A stretch of 12,713 bases of DNA from Oscillospiraceae bacterium (GTDB lineage: Bacteria > Bacillota > Clostridia > Oscillospirales > Oscillospiraceae). This document shows, piece by piece, positions 5,899 through 12,713 of the stretch (the first letter of the stretch is position 1; every line of letters begins with the position of its first letter). The stretch is taken from positions 1 through 12,713 of the forward strand of contig JAIEFH010000135.1 in the NCBI GenBank assembly GCA_029067025.1, written 5' to 3'. Under the pieces are notes generated by a model, which did no database searches, was not told the origin of the DNA, and saw only the letters and a list, made by a program, of their open reading frames with translations. Made by a program: the position numbers and the translations under genes.

Positions 5899-7155
5899 TC
5901 AGATCAGAAATATCACAACGGAAACAACCGTGCTGGTCAAGCCGATGCAGGCTTCAAAGAGGATCAGCTTCATCCGCTCCTCAATGGTCATGTTCACCGC
6001 GCCGCCGGTGGCGTGGAAGAAGGAGCCATGGGGCAGGGAATCCACCACAGTGGCCCCGGCGTGGATCATGGCGGCGGCGGGCAGCGCAGGCACGCCGGCG
6101 GAGATCAGGGGAGCGGCAAAGGTCTGGGACGCTACGGTAGCCCCGGCAGTGGTGGAGGCGGTGGCAGCGGCCATCAGAATACCGGCCAGAGGGGCCAGCA
6201 CAAAGGCGGGCATATTCATGGCCTCCAGCATGCGGATGACATCATATTGCAGCGCGGACGCCTTGATGATGCCCGCGATCGCGCCGGTACCGACGAGCAG
6301 CACCGAAACCCCAACCACTTTACTCAGACCGAACTCCATGATGGAAATGGTGCGCTTTGCGCTGCCGGTGACCAGGATGCTGACCGCGCCGCCCACGGGC
6401 AGGGCGATCAGGGGGTCAATGCTGATGCCCGCAATAGGCCGCAGGGCCAGCAGGAGGATGACCACCACAGGGCCGGCGATGGCTGGGAGGAAACCGGGCA
6501 GGGCCTTGCCCTCCTGGGCCTCCAGATCGCTTTGGCTGATGGCGTTGCCGGATTTTCTGGCCAGCATGGAGGCCAGCAGGATGGTGACCACCAGGGCAAA
6601 AACAGCGGGGATGGCGTTTTGCAGCATCAAGGAGGTCAAATCCACCTCAAACGCCTCGGAGGCGGCGATGGTGTTGGGGTTGGGAGAAATGATATTGCCC
6701 GCCTTGCCGCCGCCGATCATGGCCAGCAAAACGCCGCTCTTGGACAGCCCTGCTTTTTTGCCGATAGCCAGGGCGATGGGGGCCACGGTGATGACGGAGA
6801 TGTCAATGAACACACCCACCGCGCAGATAATCATCGTGGCGATGGAAATGGCGGCGATTGCCCGCTTTTGCCCCAGCTTTTCCACAATGGTCTCGGCGAT
6901 TTTTTCCGCGGAGCCGGTCTTAATCAGCGCCCCAGCAAGGATGCCGGAGGTCAGGATCCGCAGGACGGAGGACATCATGCTCTGGGCCCCGGAGACCATG
7001 GCGTCCACGGTGACGGCCAGCCCGCCTCCGCCGAGGATGCCGCCGATGAGCGCGCCCAGGATCAGGCTGTAGGCAGGCTGAACCTTCCGAATGATGAGTA
7101 CGATAGCGACCGCCAGGCCCAGCAGGGCCCCAATGGTGCTGAAGCTGTAATCCAT
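5899..7155 (-). CDS. GntP family permease, probable glycerate/sugar-acid:H+ symporter
   Basis: This polytopic inner-membrane protein of 418 residues has about a dozen hydrophobic segments and resembles the gluconate permease (GntP) family, which imports gluconate, glycerate and related hydroxy acids with protons. Family-like signatures are GNIISPNPNTIAASEAF (153-169), ATASTTAGATVASQ (331-344) and the C-terminal DSLPHGSFFHATGGAVN (372-388). The ATG has GGAGGG (7163-7168) with a 7-base spacer. It follows the glycerate kinase by only 15 bases on the same strand, so the two are co-transcribed. Kinase partnership makes glycerate the likeliest substrate; that assignment is inference from context, since the family varies in specificity. 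Confidence 0.88.
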   Translation of the reverse strand: MDYSFSTIGALLGLAVAIVLIIRKVQPAYSLILGALIGGILGGGGLAVTVDAMVSGAQSMMSSVLRILTSGILAGALIKTGSAEKIAETIVEKLGQKRAIAAISIATMIICAVGVFIDISVITVAPIALAIGKKAGLSKSGVLLAMIGGGKAGNIISPNPNTIAASEAFEVDLTSLMLQNAIPAVFALVVTILLASMLARKSGNAISQSDLEAQEGKALPGFLPAIAGPVVVILLLALRPIAGISIDPLIALPVGGAVSILVTGSAKRTISIMEFGLSKVVGVSVLLVGTGAIAGIIKASALQYDVIRMLEAMNMPAFVLAPLAGILMAAATASTTAGATVASQTFAAPLISAGVPALPAAAMIHAGATVVDSLPHGSFFHATGGAVNMTIEERMKLILFEACIGLTSTVVSVVIFLI

Positions 7156-7170
7156 TTTATGTCCCTCCCC

Positions 7171-8316
7171 TTATGCGTCCCGCAGGGTCTTGATGAGCCG
7201 GAATACCTGCTCCACGGTGTCGATCATGTTGCGTTCCGCACTGTCGTGCTCCATGGCCTCCTGAAGGGTGACCACGCCCCGGAGAATGGGGAAGTAGGCG
7301 TCAATGCCGCCGCCGTTGCAGGCCTGGGCGTCCTGGGTGACACAGCCGGAGAAAGCCAGCACCGGCTTCCCGTATTTCTTGGCGATATGGGCCACACCGA
7401 TGGGGGCCTTGCCCATGACGGTCTGGCCGTCCAGACGGCCCTCGCCGGTGACGACGATGTCGGCGTCCTTCACATAGTCCTCCAACCGGGTCTCCTCCAG
7501 CACAATCTGGATGCCGGACTCCAGCACCGCGTTGGTGAACGTCAGGAAGGCAAAGCCCAAACCGCCCGCCGCGCCGGTCCCCGGCTGGTCTTGGTCTGCC
7601 TTGGGGAACGTCTTTGCCGCCAGAGAGGCAAAATTGTGCAGCCATTTATCCATCTGGAGGATCATGGCGGGGGTTGCACCCTTCTGAGGTCCGTAGACGG
7701 CGCTGGCCCCGCGGTCGCCGCACAAGGGGTTGGTCACGTCGCAGGCAACGCGGAAGGTGCAGTCCTTCAGCTCAGGCAGGACGTGGTCGTCGGTGATCTC
7801 CGTCAGCTCCTCCAGGCCCTTTGCGCCGAAAGCCACCTGACTGCCGTTGGCGTTCAGCATCCCATAGCCCAGCGCCTGGAGCATCCCGATGCCGCCGTCG
7901 TTGGTGGCGCTGCCGCCGATGCCCACAATGAAGCGGCGGCAGCCCTTGGCAATGGCGTCCTTGATGACCTCGCCCACACCATAGGTGGTGGTGTTCATGG
8001 GATTGCGCTCCTGGTCGGACACCAGGGTGATGCCCGCCGCGCCGGACATCTCCACGATGGCGGTGCCGCTCTCCTCCAGAATGCCGTAGGCGCACTCCAC
8101 CGGCCTGCCCAGCGGCCCGGTGACCACCACCTTTTCCATCCTGCCGCCCATGCCCAGGGCCAGCGCCTCCACGGTGCCCTCCCCGCCGTCGGCCAAGGGA
8201 CGGACGCAGACCTCCGCATCGGGCATGGCCAGCTGTACGCCCTTTCGGATGGCCTCTCCCGCTTCCAGGGAAGTGAGACTGCCCTTTAAGGAGTCGATTG
8301 CCGCCACAATTTTCAT
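7171..8316 (-). CDS. glxK: Glycerate kinase
   Basis: This cytoplasmic enzyme of 381 residues phosphorylates glycerate with ATP, feeding phosphoglycerate into lower glycolysis. It belongs to the bacterial GlxK/GarK family, whose members are usually about 380 residues and make 2-phosphoglycerate. Conserved blocks are DSLKGS (8-13), LADGGEGT (41-48), GIGGSATNDGG (132-142) and TGEGRLDGQT (290-299). Two Met codons lie six bases apart. The inner ATG (8314-8316) is chosen because AAAGGA (8327-8332) is too close to the outer one (8320-8322) and because MKIVAAIDSLKGS is the usual family opening. It is the first gene of an operon with the GntP permease, divergent from a CdaR-like activator. The choice between the glxK and garK names is conventional. 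Confidence 0.9.
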   Translation of the reverse strand: MKIVAAIDSLKGSLTSLEAGEAIRKGVQLAMPDAEVCVRPLADGGEGTVEALALGMGGRMEKVVVTGPLGRPVECAYGILEESGTAIVEMSGAAGITLVSDQERNPMNTTTYGVGEVIKDAIAKGCRRFIVGIGGSATNDGGIGMLQALGYGMLNANGSQVAFGAKGLEELTEITDDHVLPELKDCTFRVACDVTNPLCGDRGASAVYGPQKGATPAMILQMDKWLHNFASLAAKTFPKADQDQPGTGAAGGLGFAFLTFTNAVLESGIQIVLEETRLEDYVKDADIVVTGEGRLDGQTVMGKAPIGVAHIAKKYGKPVLAFSGCVTQDAQACNGGGIDAYFPILRGVVTLQEAMEHDSAERNMIDTVEQVFRLIKTLRDA

Positions 8317-8369
8317 GCTCATCCAATCCTTTCTGCTTTTATGTGATGTGGGTTTCGCTTGATAGCATA

Positions 8370-8375
8370 ATTATA
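8370..8375 (-). promoter_or_regulatory. -10 box of the glycerate operon promoter, no recognisable -35
   Basis: A perfect TATAAT on the minus strand would start transcription near 8362, about 46 bases before the kinase start. Sixteen to eighteen bases upstream the sequence (around TATCGC) does not resemble TTGACA, so the promoter probably needs an activator. The perfect palindrome GGTTAACC (8379-8386) lies in the spacer, and AT-rich sequence continues to the divergent cdaR-like promoter. Confidence 0.55.
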
Positions 8376-8419
8376 ACAGGTTAACCCGGGCAGCGATATA
8401 TTCTAAGAAACAAATAATA

Positions 8420-8448
8420 TTGAAATATAGATGGAAATATGGTATAAA
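8420..8448 (+). promoter_or_regulatory. Promoter of the CdaR-like regulator gene
   Basis: TTGAAA (8420-8425) and TATAAA (8443-8448) are separated by 17 bases. Transcription would start near 8455, leaving a 25-base leader that holds a modest AGGGG ribosome site at 8466-8470. Confidence 0.65.
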
Positions 8449-8479
8449 GAACATATATAGGAAATAGGGGCGTGCTTCG

Positions 8480-9562
8480 ATGAAGGGACAGATCAGAAAG
8501 AGTGTGGCGCAGCAGATTGTGGAGACCGTGAAGGACGTCAGCGGACATGACGTGAACTTTATTGATAAGAACGGCGTCATTTTTGCCAGCACCGATCCGG
8601 ATCGGGTGGGTGCGTTCCATGAGATCGGGCGTCAGGTGGTGAAAACCGGACAAACCATTGAGGTGGAAACGGATGGCAGCTTTTTTGGCACACAGAAGGG
8701 TGTAAATATCCCCTTTCACTATCAGGGAGAGCTGATCGCCGTCATCGGCATCAGCGGAGCGCCGAACGAAGTCCGAAAATTCGCCTATCTGGCCCAGCGG
8801 ATCACCCTGCTGATTCTGCGGGAGCAGGAGCTGAACGAGCAGAGCAGCAGCGAGAATGCCCAACTGAACTATATCATCCGTTCTTTGATTATGGGGGAGC
8901 CGGTCAATTACGATTACTACATGGATTTCATGCGAAAACTGCAATTGGACACGAAGGCCAGTTTCCGCACTATTGTTGTACGGGTGGAAGGCCAGTGTGA
9001 TCCGGCCAGCCGTTCCCTGGCGGAGAGCAGCGTCTATCAGGCATTTGAGCAGACTGGCGCAAAGCTGTACACATTCAGTTATCCCAACGAATACATCCTG
9101 CTGATCGAAGCGGAACGTTTTCAGAAGTGGGATCATGTCTTCCGGCACTTGAGCAAGAGCCATCAGAAGACCATAAAGATCGGTATCGGGAGCAGCGCCC
9201 CCTTGACCCATCAGGATCGATCTTATCAGGCGGCTCAAATCGCGCTGGCCAGTCTGGCGGCGGGGCAGAATCTGGCGCTCTTTGACCAACTGAATTTGGA
9301 GATTCTTTTGGGAACGATCCCTGCGGACGCGAAGCGCCGCTTTTTGGAGAAAACAGTTTTGCGTCTGACTGAGCGGGATCAGGAGCTTTTGAAAACCTAT
9401 TTTGGCTGTGGTATGTCCCTAAAAGCCGCCAGCGATGCGCTGTTCATACACAAGAACACGCTGCAATATCAGTTGGACCGAATCTGGAAAGAAAGTGGGT
9501 ATAATCCTCGGTCTTTTCAGGACGCGGTGATTTTGTATTTGGGGCTGAAATTGCTGCCTTGA
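8480..9562 (+). CDS. CdaR family sugar-diacid/glycerate utilisation transcriptional regulator
   Basis: This 360-residue cytoplasmic regulator has an N-terminal sugar-diacid recognition domain (about 3-135, including VSGHDVNFIDKNGVIFAST), a middle GGDEF-like/PucR linker region (about 140-285) and a C-terminal PucR-type helix-turn-helix (about 300-358, SLKAASDALFIHKNTLQYQL). In Escherichia coli, CdaR activates genes for glucarate, galactarate and glycerate use, including a glycerate kinase. Here the gene diverges directly from glycerate kinase and its permease, so it is almost certainly their activator; the kinase promoter's missing -35 agrees. The ATG at 8480 has only AGGGG with a 9-base spacer, suggesting modest translation. 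The inducer (glycerate or a diacid) is inferred. Confidence 0.9.
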   Translation: MKGQIRKSVAQQIVETVKDVSGHDVNFIDKNGVIFASTDPDRVGAFHEIGRQVVKTGQTIEVETDGSFFGTQKGVNIPFHYQGELIAVIGISGAPNEVRKFAYLAQRITLLILREQELNEQSSSENAQLNYIIRSLIMGEPVNYDYYMDFMRKLQLDTKASFRTIVVRVEGQCDPASRSLAESSVYQAFEQTGAKLYTFSYPNEYILLIEAERFQKWDHVFRHLSKSHQKTIKIGIGSSAPLTHQDRSYQAAQIALASLAAGQNLALFDQLNLEILLGTIPADAKRRFLEKTVLRLTERDQELLKTYFGCGMSLKAASDALFIHKNTLQYQLDRIWKESGYNPRSFQDAVILYLGLKLLP

Positions 9563-9892
9563 TGGCAGGAGACGGGAAATGGCCGGGGTACTCCCGGCGG
9601 GGCGGTTCGGGGTAGCGTCTCGCGAGCGGAGCGGGCTGCTGAAAAAGCCCACAAAAATCACGCTGCCTCCTTAAATCTGAATAAAAGGAAAGCGCCATCC
9701 ACTCTTGGAAAGTAGTGCAAAAAATAACTCGACGGTTTTGTCGAAATCCGTCGAGTTATGGCTCAATGCACCAATACGCTGTTTCCACTTCCCTCGGAGG
9801 AAATGCGTCCATGCAAGGATGCACCCCAGCAAAAATGGGAATCGTGTGGGGGAAGGCCGCATGGAAGGCCCGCTTGACATCAGGCGCCTGCC
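9563..9892. other. Non-coding stretch between convergent units, with GC-rich hairpins and a terminator
   Basis: These 330 bases contain no supported gene. The left part (9563-9660) is GC-rich, with an inverted repeat GCCGGG/CCCGGC (9582-9587 and 9593-9598) and GGGCT/AGCCC (9633-9637 and 9646-9650). It could be the end of the regulator transcript or a dispersed intergenic repeat. The centre holds the 36-base hairpin listed separately. The right part has the perfect palindrome CAGGCGCCTG (9881-9890) just past the sirtuin stop codon. Short open frames on both strands lack ribosome sites and recognisable domains. Confidence 0.6.
9719..9759 (-). terminator. Intrinsic terminator of the sirtuin-ended minus-strand operon
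   Basis: The 12-base arms 9724-9735 (ATAACTCGACGG) and 9748-9759 (CCGTCGAGTTAT) are perfectly complementary. The middle can pair further as TTT-GTCG-AAA, giving an almost continuous 36-base hairpin. On the minus strand it is followed at once by a U-run (A-run 9719-9724 on the plus strand). It lies about 130 bases downstream of the sirtuin stop codon, with no gene between. Confidence 0.75.
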
Positions 9893-10816
9893 TCATAGCG
9901 AGTTCCTTTCCCGAACCGGGTCAGCGGCTTCCGGAATCAGGTGTTTTTCCAGCAGCTGTTGAAGTACCTCCCCTACGTCGCCGTTGATGCAAATAGACTG
10001 CCGCTCGATTTCCGGGGGGCAGGCGGCTTGACCGAAATTAAGGCAGACGTACACCGCCTCGGCGTTCTGAGCCGCCATCTGCCAGAAGGGGTACTTGATA
10101 ATCCCCGGGGTGTTGTAGCCCACGCCCAGCTCCAAAAGCAGTACCTTCATCCCCTTGTGGCGGCGCAGAAATTCGGAATATCGGTGAGCGGCGGCGTGCC
10201 ATCCCTCATCCTCCACAAACCGGTTGTCGGAGCGGAGGTTCATGGTCAGCGGCTTGCCGCAGTGGGGGCAGTGGGGGATCAACGAGGACGGGATGCGCAT
10301 ATCCCTCTGCCGCTCCACCATAGCCTTGACCGCACTCTCGTTCTCAAATGTCTCCTGACAACATGGCTCGCTGCATTGGAACAGGCCATAGTCTCCCTGA
10401 GTGTAAAACAGCCGCTTTTTGTCAAAGCCCGCTTTCTGGAAACAGTGATCCACATTGGTGGTGATGACAAAGTAATCTTTGTCCTTGACCAGGTGAAAGA
10501 GCTGCTGATAGACGGGTTTTGGCGGGTCCATGTAGCGGTTCACCCAGATATAGCGGCTCCAGTAAGCCCAGTGCTCCTCTGGGGTACTGTATGGGTAGAA
10601 CCCGCCGGAATACATATCGTCAAATCTGTATTTGGCTTGAAAATCGCTGAAATGTTCCGTGAACCGCTCCCCAGTATAGACGAAGCCCGCTGAGGTGGAC
10701 AGGCCCGCCCCCGCGCCGATGATGACGGCATCCGCCCCGTCAAGTATCTGTTTCAGCCGCCTGATCTGGTCCGAGGAGGGCTCGGTAGCTTTGTGTGTCA
10801 ATATCCTTGAAAACAT
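9893..10816 (-). CDS. Sir2 family protein, class M-like (SirTM) sirtuin
   Basis: This 307-residue NAD-dependent Sir2-fold protein has GAGAGLSTSAGF (34-45), TTNVDHCFQKAGF (119-131) and a zinc ribbon from Cys148, Cys152/153, Cys183 and Cys186. In deacetylase sirtuins the catalytic base is His in an HG motif; here the aligned position is Gln140 in YTQGDYG. The usual PDFR motif after the first glycine loop is also absent. Both traits fit the class M sirtuins of Staphylococcus and Streptococcus, which ADP-ribosylate a lipoylated GcvH-like protein. The usual macrodomain and GcvH-L/lipoate-ligase partners are not in this window. The ATG has GAAGGTGAT (10822-10830). It is last in a four-gene minus-strand cluster of flavin and Fe-S enzymes, so it may act on one of their products. 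The ADP-ribosyltransferase call is inference. Confidence 0.85.
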   Translation of the reverse strand: MFSRILTHKATEPSSDQIRRLKQILDGADAVIIGAGAGLSTSAGFVYTGERFTEHFSDFQAKYRFDDMYSGGFYPYSTPEEHWAYWSRYIWVNRYMDPPKPVYQQLFHLVKDKDYFVITTNVDHCFQKAGFDKKRLFYTQGDYGLFQCSEPCCQETFENESAVKAMVERQRDMRIPSSLIPHCPHCGKPLTMNLRSDNRFVEDEGWHAAAHRYSEFLRRHKGMKVLLLELGVGYNTPGIIKYPFWQMAAQNAEAVYVCLNFGQAACPPEIERQSICINGDVGEVLQQLLEKHLIPEAADPVRERNSL

Positions 10817-10881
10817 TGAAAATCACCTTCTGAATGGATGTGCCGTGCCGGAAAAATTCGGTGGCGTTCTGCTGGGTTGTA

Positions 10882-11493
10882 TCAGTCCTGCCTCTCGACT
10901 GCCTGGACCGGACACACCGCATGGCAGTTTCCGCAATGCAGGCAATGCATCTGCTGAATTTGATAGGGAGCGCCCGGCTCAATACACCGCTGGGGGCAGT
11001 GCTCCGTGCAGCTGCCGCAGCCAATGCAGGCGTCCGTGATCCGATACCCTTTCGGAATGATTCGCCCAGCGCCCATGGTGTAGCTTTCTCTAAAAATCGG
11101 GTTGACGCCAAGATGAAAGTATTCAATTTCTGCGTCTGTAATCCCGAACACGATACCAGCCAGATTCCGGGTATCCCCCGGATACACATTGGAGAGATAG
11201 GGCTGCTCGTCAAAAATGGTACTGATCCATTTCTGCTGCTCCTCCGCAGGCTTTGCTTTCGCGGACAGCCGGATCATCTCCTTATATTTTGTGTAGCCAA
11301 GGATCTGAACACGCCCGTCGGCCAGCAGTTGACTGCAAAAGTCCTTGCCTTTGGCCGTAAAAAAGTACATCGCCTCCGGCTCGTAGTGGATCGCGCTGAT
11401 ATTGCGGATTTGGGGATTCCCCAATTTATCTACTGTGGCAAAGGCCAGCACACCCACGTATTGCAGCTTCTGCAAGCAGATTTTTGCGTCCAT
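10882..11493 (-). CDS. FMN-binding split-barrel (PNPOx-like) protein fused to a two-[4Fe-4S] ferredoxin
   Basis: This 203-residue cytoplasmic flavo-iron-sulfur protein starts with a pyridoxamine-5'-phosphate-oxidase-like split barrel (about 1-140), with LAFATVDKLGNPQIRNI at 16-32, a pattern of FMN or F420-binding proteins. The C-terminus is a ferredoxin with two four-cysteine motifs: Cys156, 159, 162, 166 followed by Pro, and Cys184, 187, 190, 194 followed by Pro. It probably moves electrons between the clusters and a flavin; the substrate is unknown. It is unlikely to be a true PNPOx in vitamin B6 synthesis, because of the fusion and context. The ATG has AAGGAGAT (11501-11508) with a 7-base spacer. 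It lies 36 bases after the nitroreductase and 65 bases before the sirtuin, so co-transcription is likely. Confidence 0.88.
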   Translation of the reverse strand: MDAKICLQKLQYVGVLAFATVDKLGNPQIRNISAIHYEPEAMYFFTAKGKDFCSQLLADGRVQILGYTKYKEMIRLSAKAKPAEEQQKWISTIFDEQPYLSNVYPGDTRNLAGIVFGITDAEIEYFHLGVNPIFRESYTMGAGRIIPKGYRITDACIGCGSCTEHCPQRCIEPGAPYQIQQMHCLHCGNCHAVCPVQAVERQD

Positions 11494-11529
11494 GCGAACA
11501 ATCTCCTTCCTATAGCCGCATTCTTTTCC

Positions 11530-12117
11530 TCAAAACCGCAGCACGCGGTCATTTTTTCTGAGTTTTGCCGCAGGGTGGACGTCGCCTTCCCTGGGATAGC
11601 CCAGCAGGAGCTGCATAACGGCGTAGTAGTCGGTACGAATGTCCCACTTCTTCAAAATCTCCTGCCCATAGGGGTCTGCGAAGGCCGTCCAGCCCTGGCC
11701 GATATAGCAGGAGCCGATTCCCAGCGCATCCGCCGCCAGCATCATGTTCTCTGCGGCCACAGCGCAGTCCTCAGCGGAAAAAAGGAAATTCTTCGGGGCG
11801 AACATGGTGATGACCGTAGGCGCGTCATAAAAAGAGCTGGTCAGCTTGGGGTCGTCAACAATGCTGGGCTGCTCTTGGGAAACGTAGTTGCCATTGGTCG
11901 CCATGCGGAAGTTGGAGTTGGCCCGCTTGATTTTCCCCAGCTTTTCATTGACCTCCCGATCCTGACACACAGCGAAAATCACACCCTGCCGCCCGCCCGC
12001 GCTGGGGGCGTAAAGACCCGCCTGCAAGATCTGCTGCAGGGCTTCTTCCTCGATTTGCGTTGGCGCAAAGCGCCGGATAGCCCGCCGATGCAGGATGGTT
12101 TCTATGATTGGTTCCAT
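11530..12117 (-). CDS. Nitroreductase family FMN oxidoreductase
   Basis: This 195-residue enzyme would reduce nitro compounds, quinones or another acceptor through FMN. It has the family opening ETILHRRAIRRFAPTQI with the phosphate-contacting arginines (11-16), LYAPSAGGRQ (35-44) and AADALGIGSCYIG (128-140), and ends near the usual family length without an extra domain. The ATG has AGGAGG (12126-12131) with an 8-base spacer. It sits between a radical SAM/SPASM gene and an FMN/ferredoxin fusion on the same strand. The ferredoxin fusion could be its electron donor or partner. The physiological substrate is not deducible, and members of this family also act in cofactor and peptide modification. 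Confidence 0.9.
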   Translation of the reverse strand: MEPIIETILHRRAIRRFAPTQIEEEALQQILQAGLYAPSAGGRQGVIFAVCQDREVNEKLGKIKRANSNFRMATNGNYVSQEQPSIVDDPKLTSSFYDAPTVITMFAPKNFLFSAEDCAVAAENMMLAADALGIGSCYIGQGWTAFADPYGQEILKKWDIRTDYYAVMQLLLGYPREGDVHPAAKLRKNDRVLRF

Positions 12118-12186
12118 GTGGCACGCCTCCTATGTGTCAAATTTGTTGGGCAGCGAGTATTGCCGGAAAATCCTCTCTTGTCCGCC

Positions 12187-12713
12187 TCATACGATTTCTT
12201 TCCAGCACTGGGGGTCTGCGGCGTAAAAGTCACCTTGCGCGCCGCTGGCCACAGCGGGACAGCCCCGGCACCAGGGCAGCAGCTCACACTTGGCGCACTT
12301 TTTGAATTTGTCGTAGTCCCGGTAGGCTTCCATCTCGCACACCCACACATCCGCCAGCCTGTCCTCAAATGCATTACCAACCTTGCTGTTCTGCACCCGG
12401 CGGCAGGCATACACATCCCCTGTGGGCAGGATGGTCAGGTGGCAGTTTCCACAGTTGCAGCCGCCGTAGATCATTCCCGGCTGGGCGTCTGCCGGGATAT
12501 GAAACTGTCCGGTCTCGTACTCGTACAGAGTCCATAGGTGGTCTTTCTTGTTGAAGTAAGTCTCGCACCCCGCCGCCTCGTACTCCTTGAACTTCCGATC
12601 GCAGTCGGCCAGAAGCTGGCGGTAGCGCATCGGTTCAATATTGACGTCCTTCTCCCCGCTGGTGGGGCAGTACCGGGCAAAGGCGAACACATCCGCCTTG
12701 TGTTCCACCACGG
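12187..12713 (-). CDS. Radical SAM/SPASM domain protein (N-terminal part outside window)
   Basis: These are the last 174 residues of a protein whose frame is open through the right edge; the GTG near the edge is taken as internal, because the SAM-binding CxxxCxxC core must lie upstream. The visible part opens with ADVFAFARYCPTSG, typical of the end of a radical SAM barrel. It then shows a SPASM domain binding auxiliary Fe-S clusters: CNCGNC (85-90), GDVYAC (98-103), the CxxCx5CxxC cluster at 139-151 (KCAKCELLPWCRGC), and Cys169 near the end. Such proteins modify ribosomal peptides or activate enzymes. No precursor peptide is seen in the 69 bases before the nitroreductase, so the target is unknown. 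It is the first visible gene of the minus-strand redox cluster. Confidence 0.87.
   Translation of the reverse strand, partial: VVEHKADVFAFARYCPTSGEKDVNIEPMRYRQLLADCDRKFKEYEAAGCETYFNKKDHLWTLYEYETGQFHIPADAQPGMIYGGCNCGNCHLTILPTGDVYACRRVQNSKVGNAFEDRLADVWVCEMEAYRDYDKFKKCAKCELLPWCRGCPAVASGAQGDFYAADPQCWKEIV

Noticed and set aside
6013..8289. A 758-codon open frame on the plus strand across the permease and kinase genes
   Set aside because: It is antisense to two well-recognised genes, is low-complexity (rich in Gly, His, Asp, Gln), has no ribosome site or domain, and is explained by the high GC content and codon bias of the opposite strand.
9671..9880. Short minus-strand frame across the 36-base hairpin
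   Set aside because: It crosses the predicted terminator, has no ribosome site and no recognisable domain.
10834..12537. A 567-codon open frame on the plus strand across the redox cluster
   Set aside because: It is antisense to the nitroreductase, ferredoxin-fusion and radical SAM genes, whose motifs are clear; no domain is recognisable in the antisense product.
1..12713. CRISPR arrays, tRNA or rRNA genes, insertion sequences, prophage genes
   Set aside because: No regularly spaced repeats, no cloverleaf or rRNA-like segments and no transposase, integrase or phage motifs were seen in reading both strands by eye. A short or divergent tRNA could still be missed without a covariance search.

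Overview
The window looks like chromosomal DNA from a gut-type, GC-rich Gram-positive anaerobe of the Clostridia, probably near the Oscillospiraceae (Flavonifractor/Lawsonibacter-like). This rests on strong AGGAGG ribosome sites, consensus sigma-A-type promoters, lipoproteins with short lipoboxes, an S-layer-homology protein, a CdaR-type regulator and a class M-like sirtuin. The taxonomic placement is inference; no rRNA or other marker gene is present.

Layout. (1) 1-554, minus: start of a sugar-type ABC solute-binding lipoprotein, with a promoter and a LacI/CcpA-like operator just downstream of the transcription start. (2) 904-1944, plus: M42-family metallopeptidase, followed by a strong hairpin. 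(3) 2084-5783: a LysR regulator diverges from a two-gene operon. The operon holds a maltose-acetyltransferase-like enzyme and a 683-residue lipoprotein fusing three SLH repeats, a flavodoxin-like domain and a complete aldo/keto reductase. Both divergent promoters are near consensus and share a palindrome. (4) 5899-9562: a glycerate module of glycerate kinase and GntP-family permease, diverging from a CdaR-like sugar-diacid/glycerate regulator. (5) 9563-9892: a 330-base non-coding stretch with a GC-rich hairpin segment and a 36-base terminator hairpin for the minus strand. (6) 9893-12713, all minus, transcribed right to left: radical SAM/SPASM protein (partial), nitroreductase, split-barrel/two-[4Fe-4S] fusion, and a sirtuin whose usual catalytic His is replaced by Gln.

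How the genes work together. The glycerate block is a self-contained uptake-phosphorylation-regulation unit. The LysR block probably responds to an electrophile or redox signal; its main product is predicted to act outside the membrane. The last block is dominated by flavin, Fe-S and NAD chemistry. It ends in a class M-like sirtuin, a type known to ADP-ribosylate proteins, and is the best candidate for an under-described redox or modification system.

The two most unusual objects are the exported SLH-flavodoxin-AKR fusion, with an ApbE-like flavinylation motif in its linker, and the sirtuin-ended redox cluster. Several apparent long open frames antisense to these genes are shadows and were left out.
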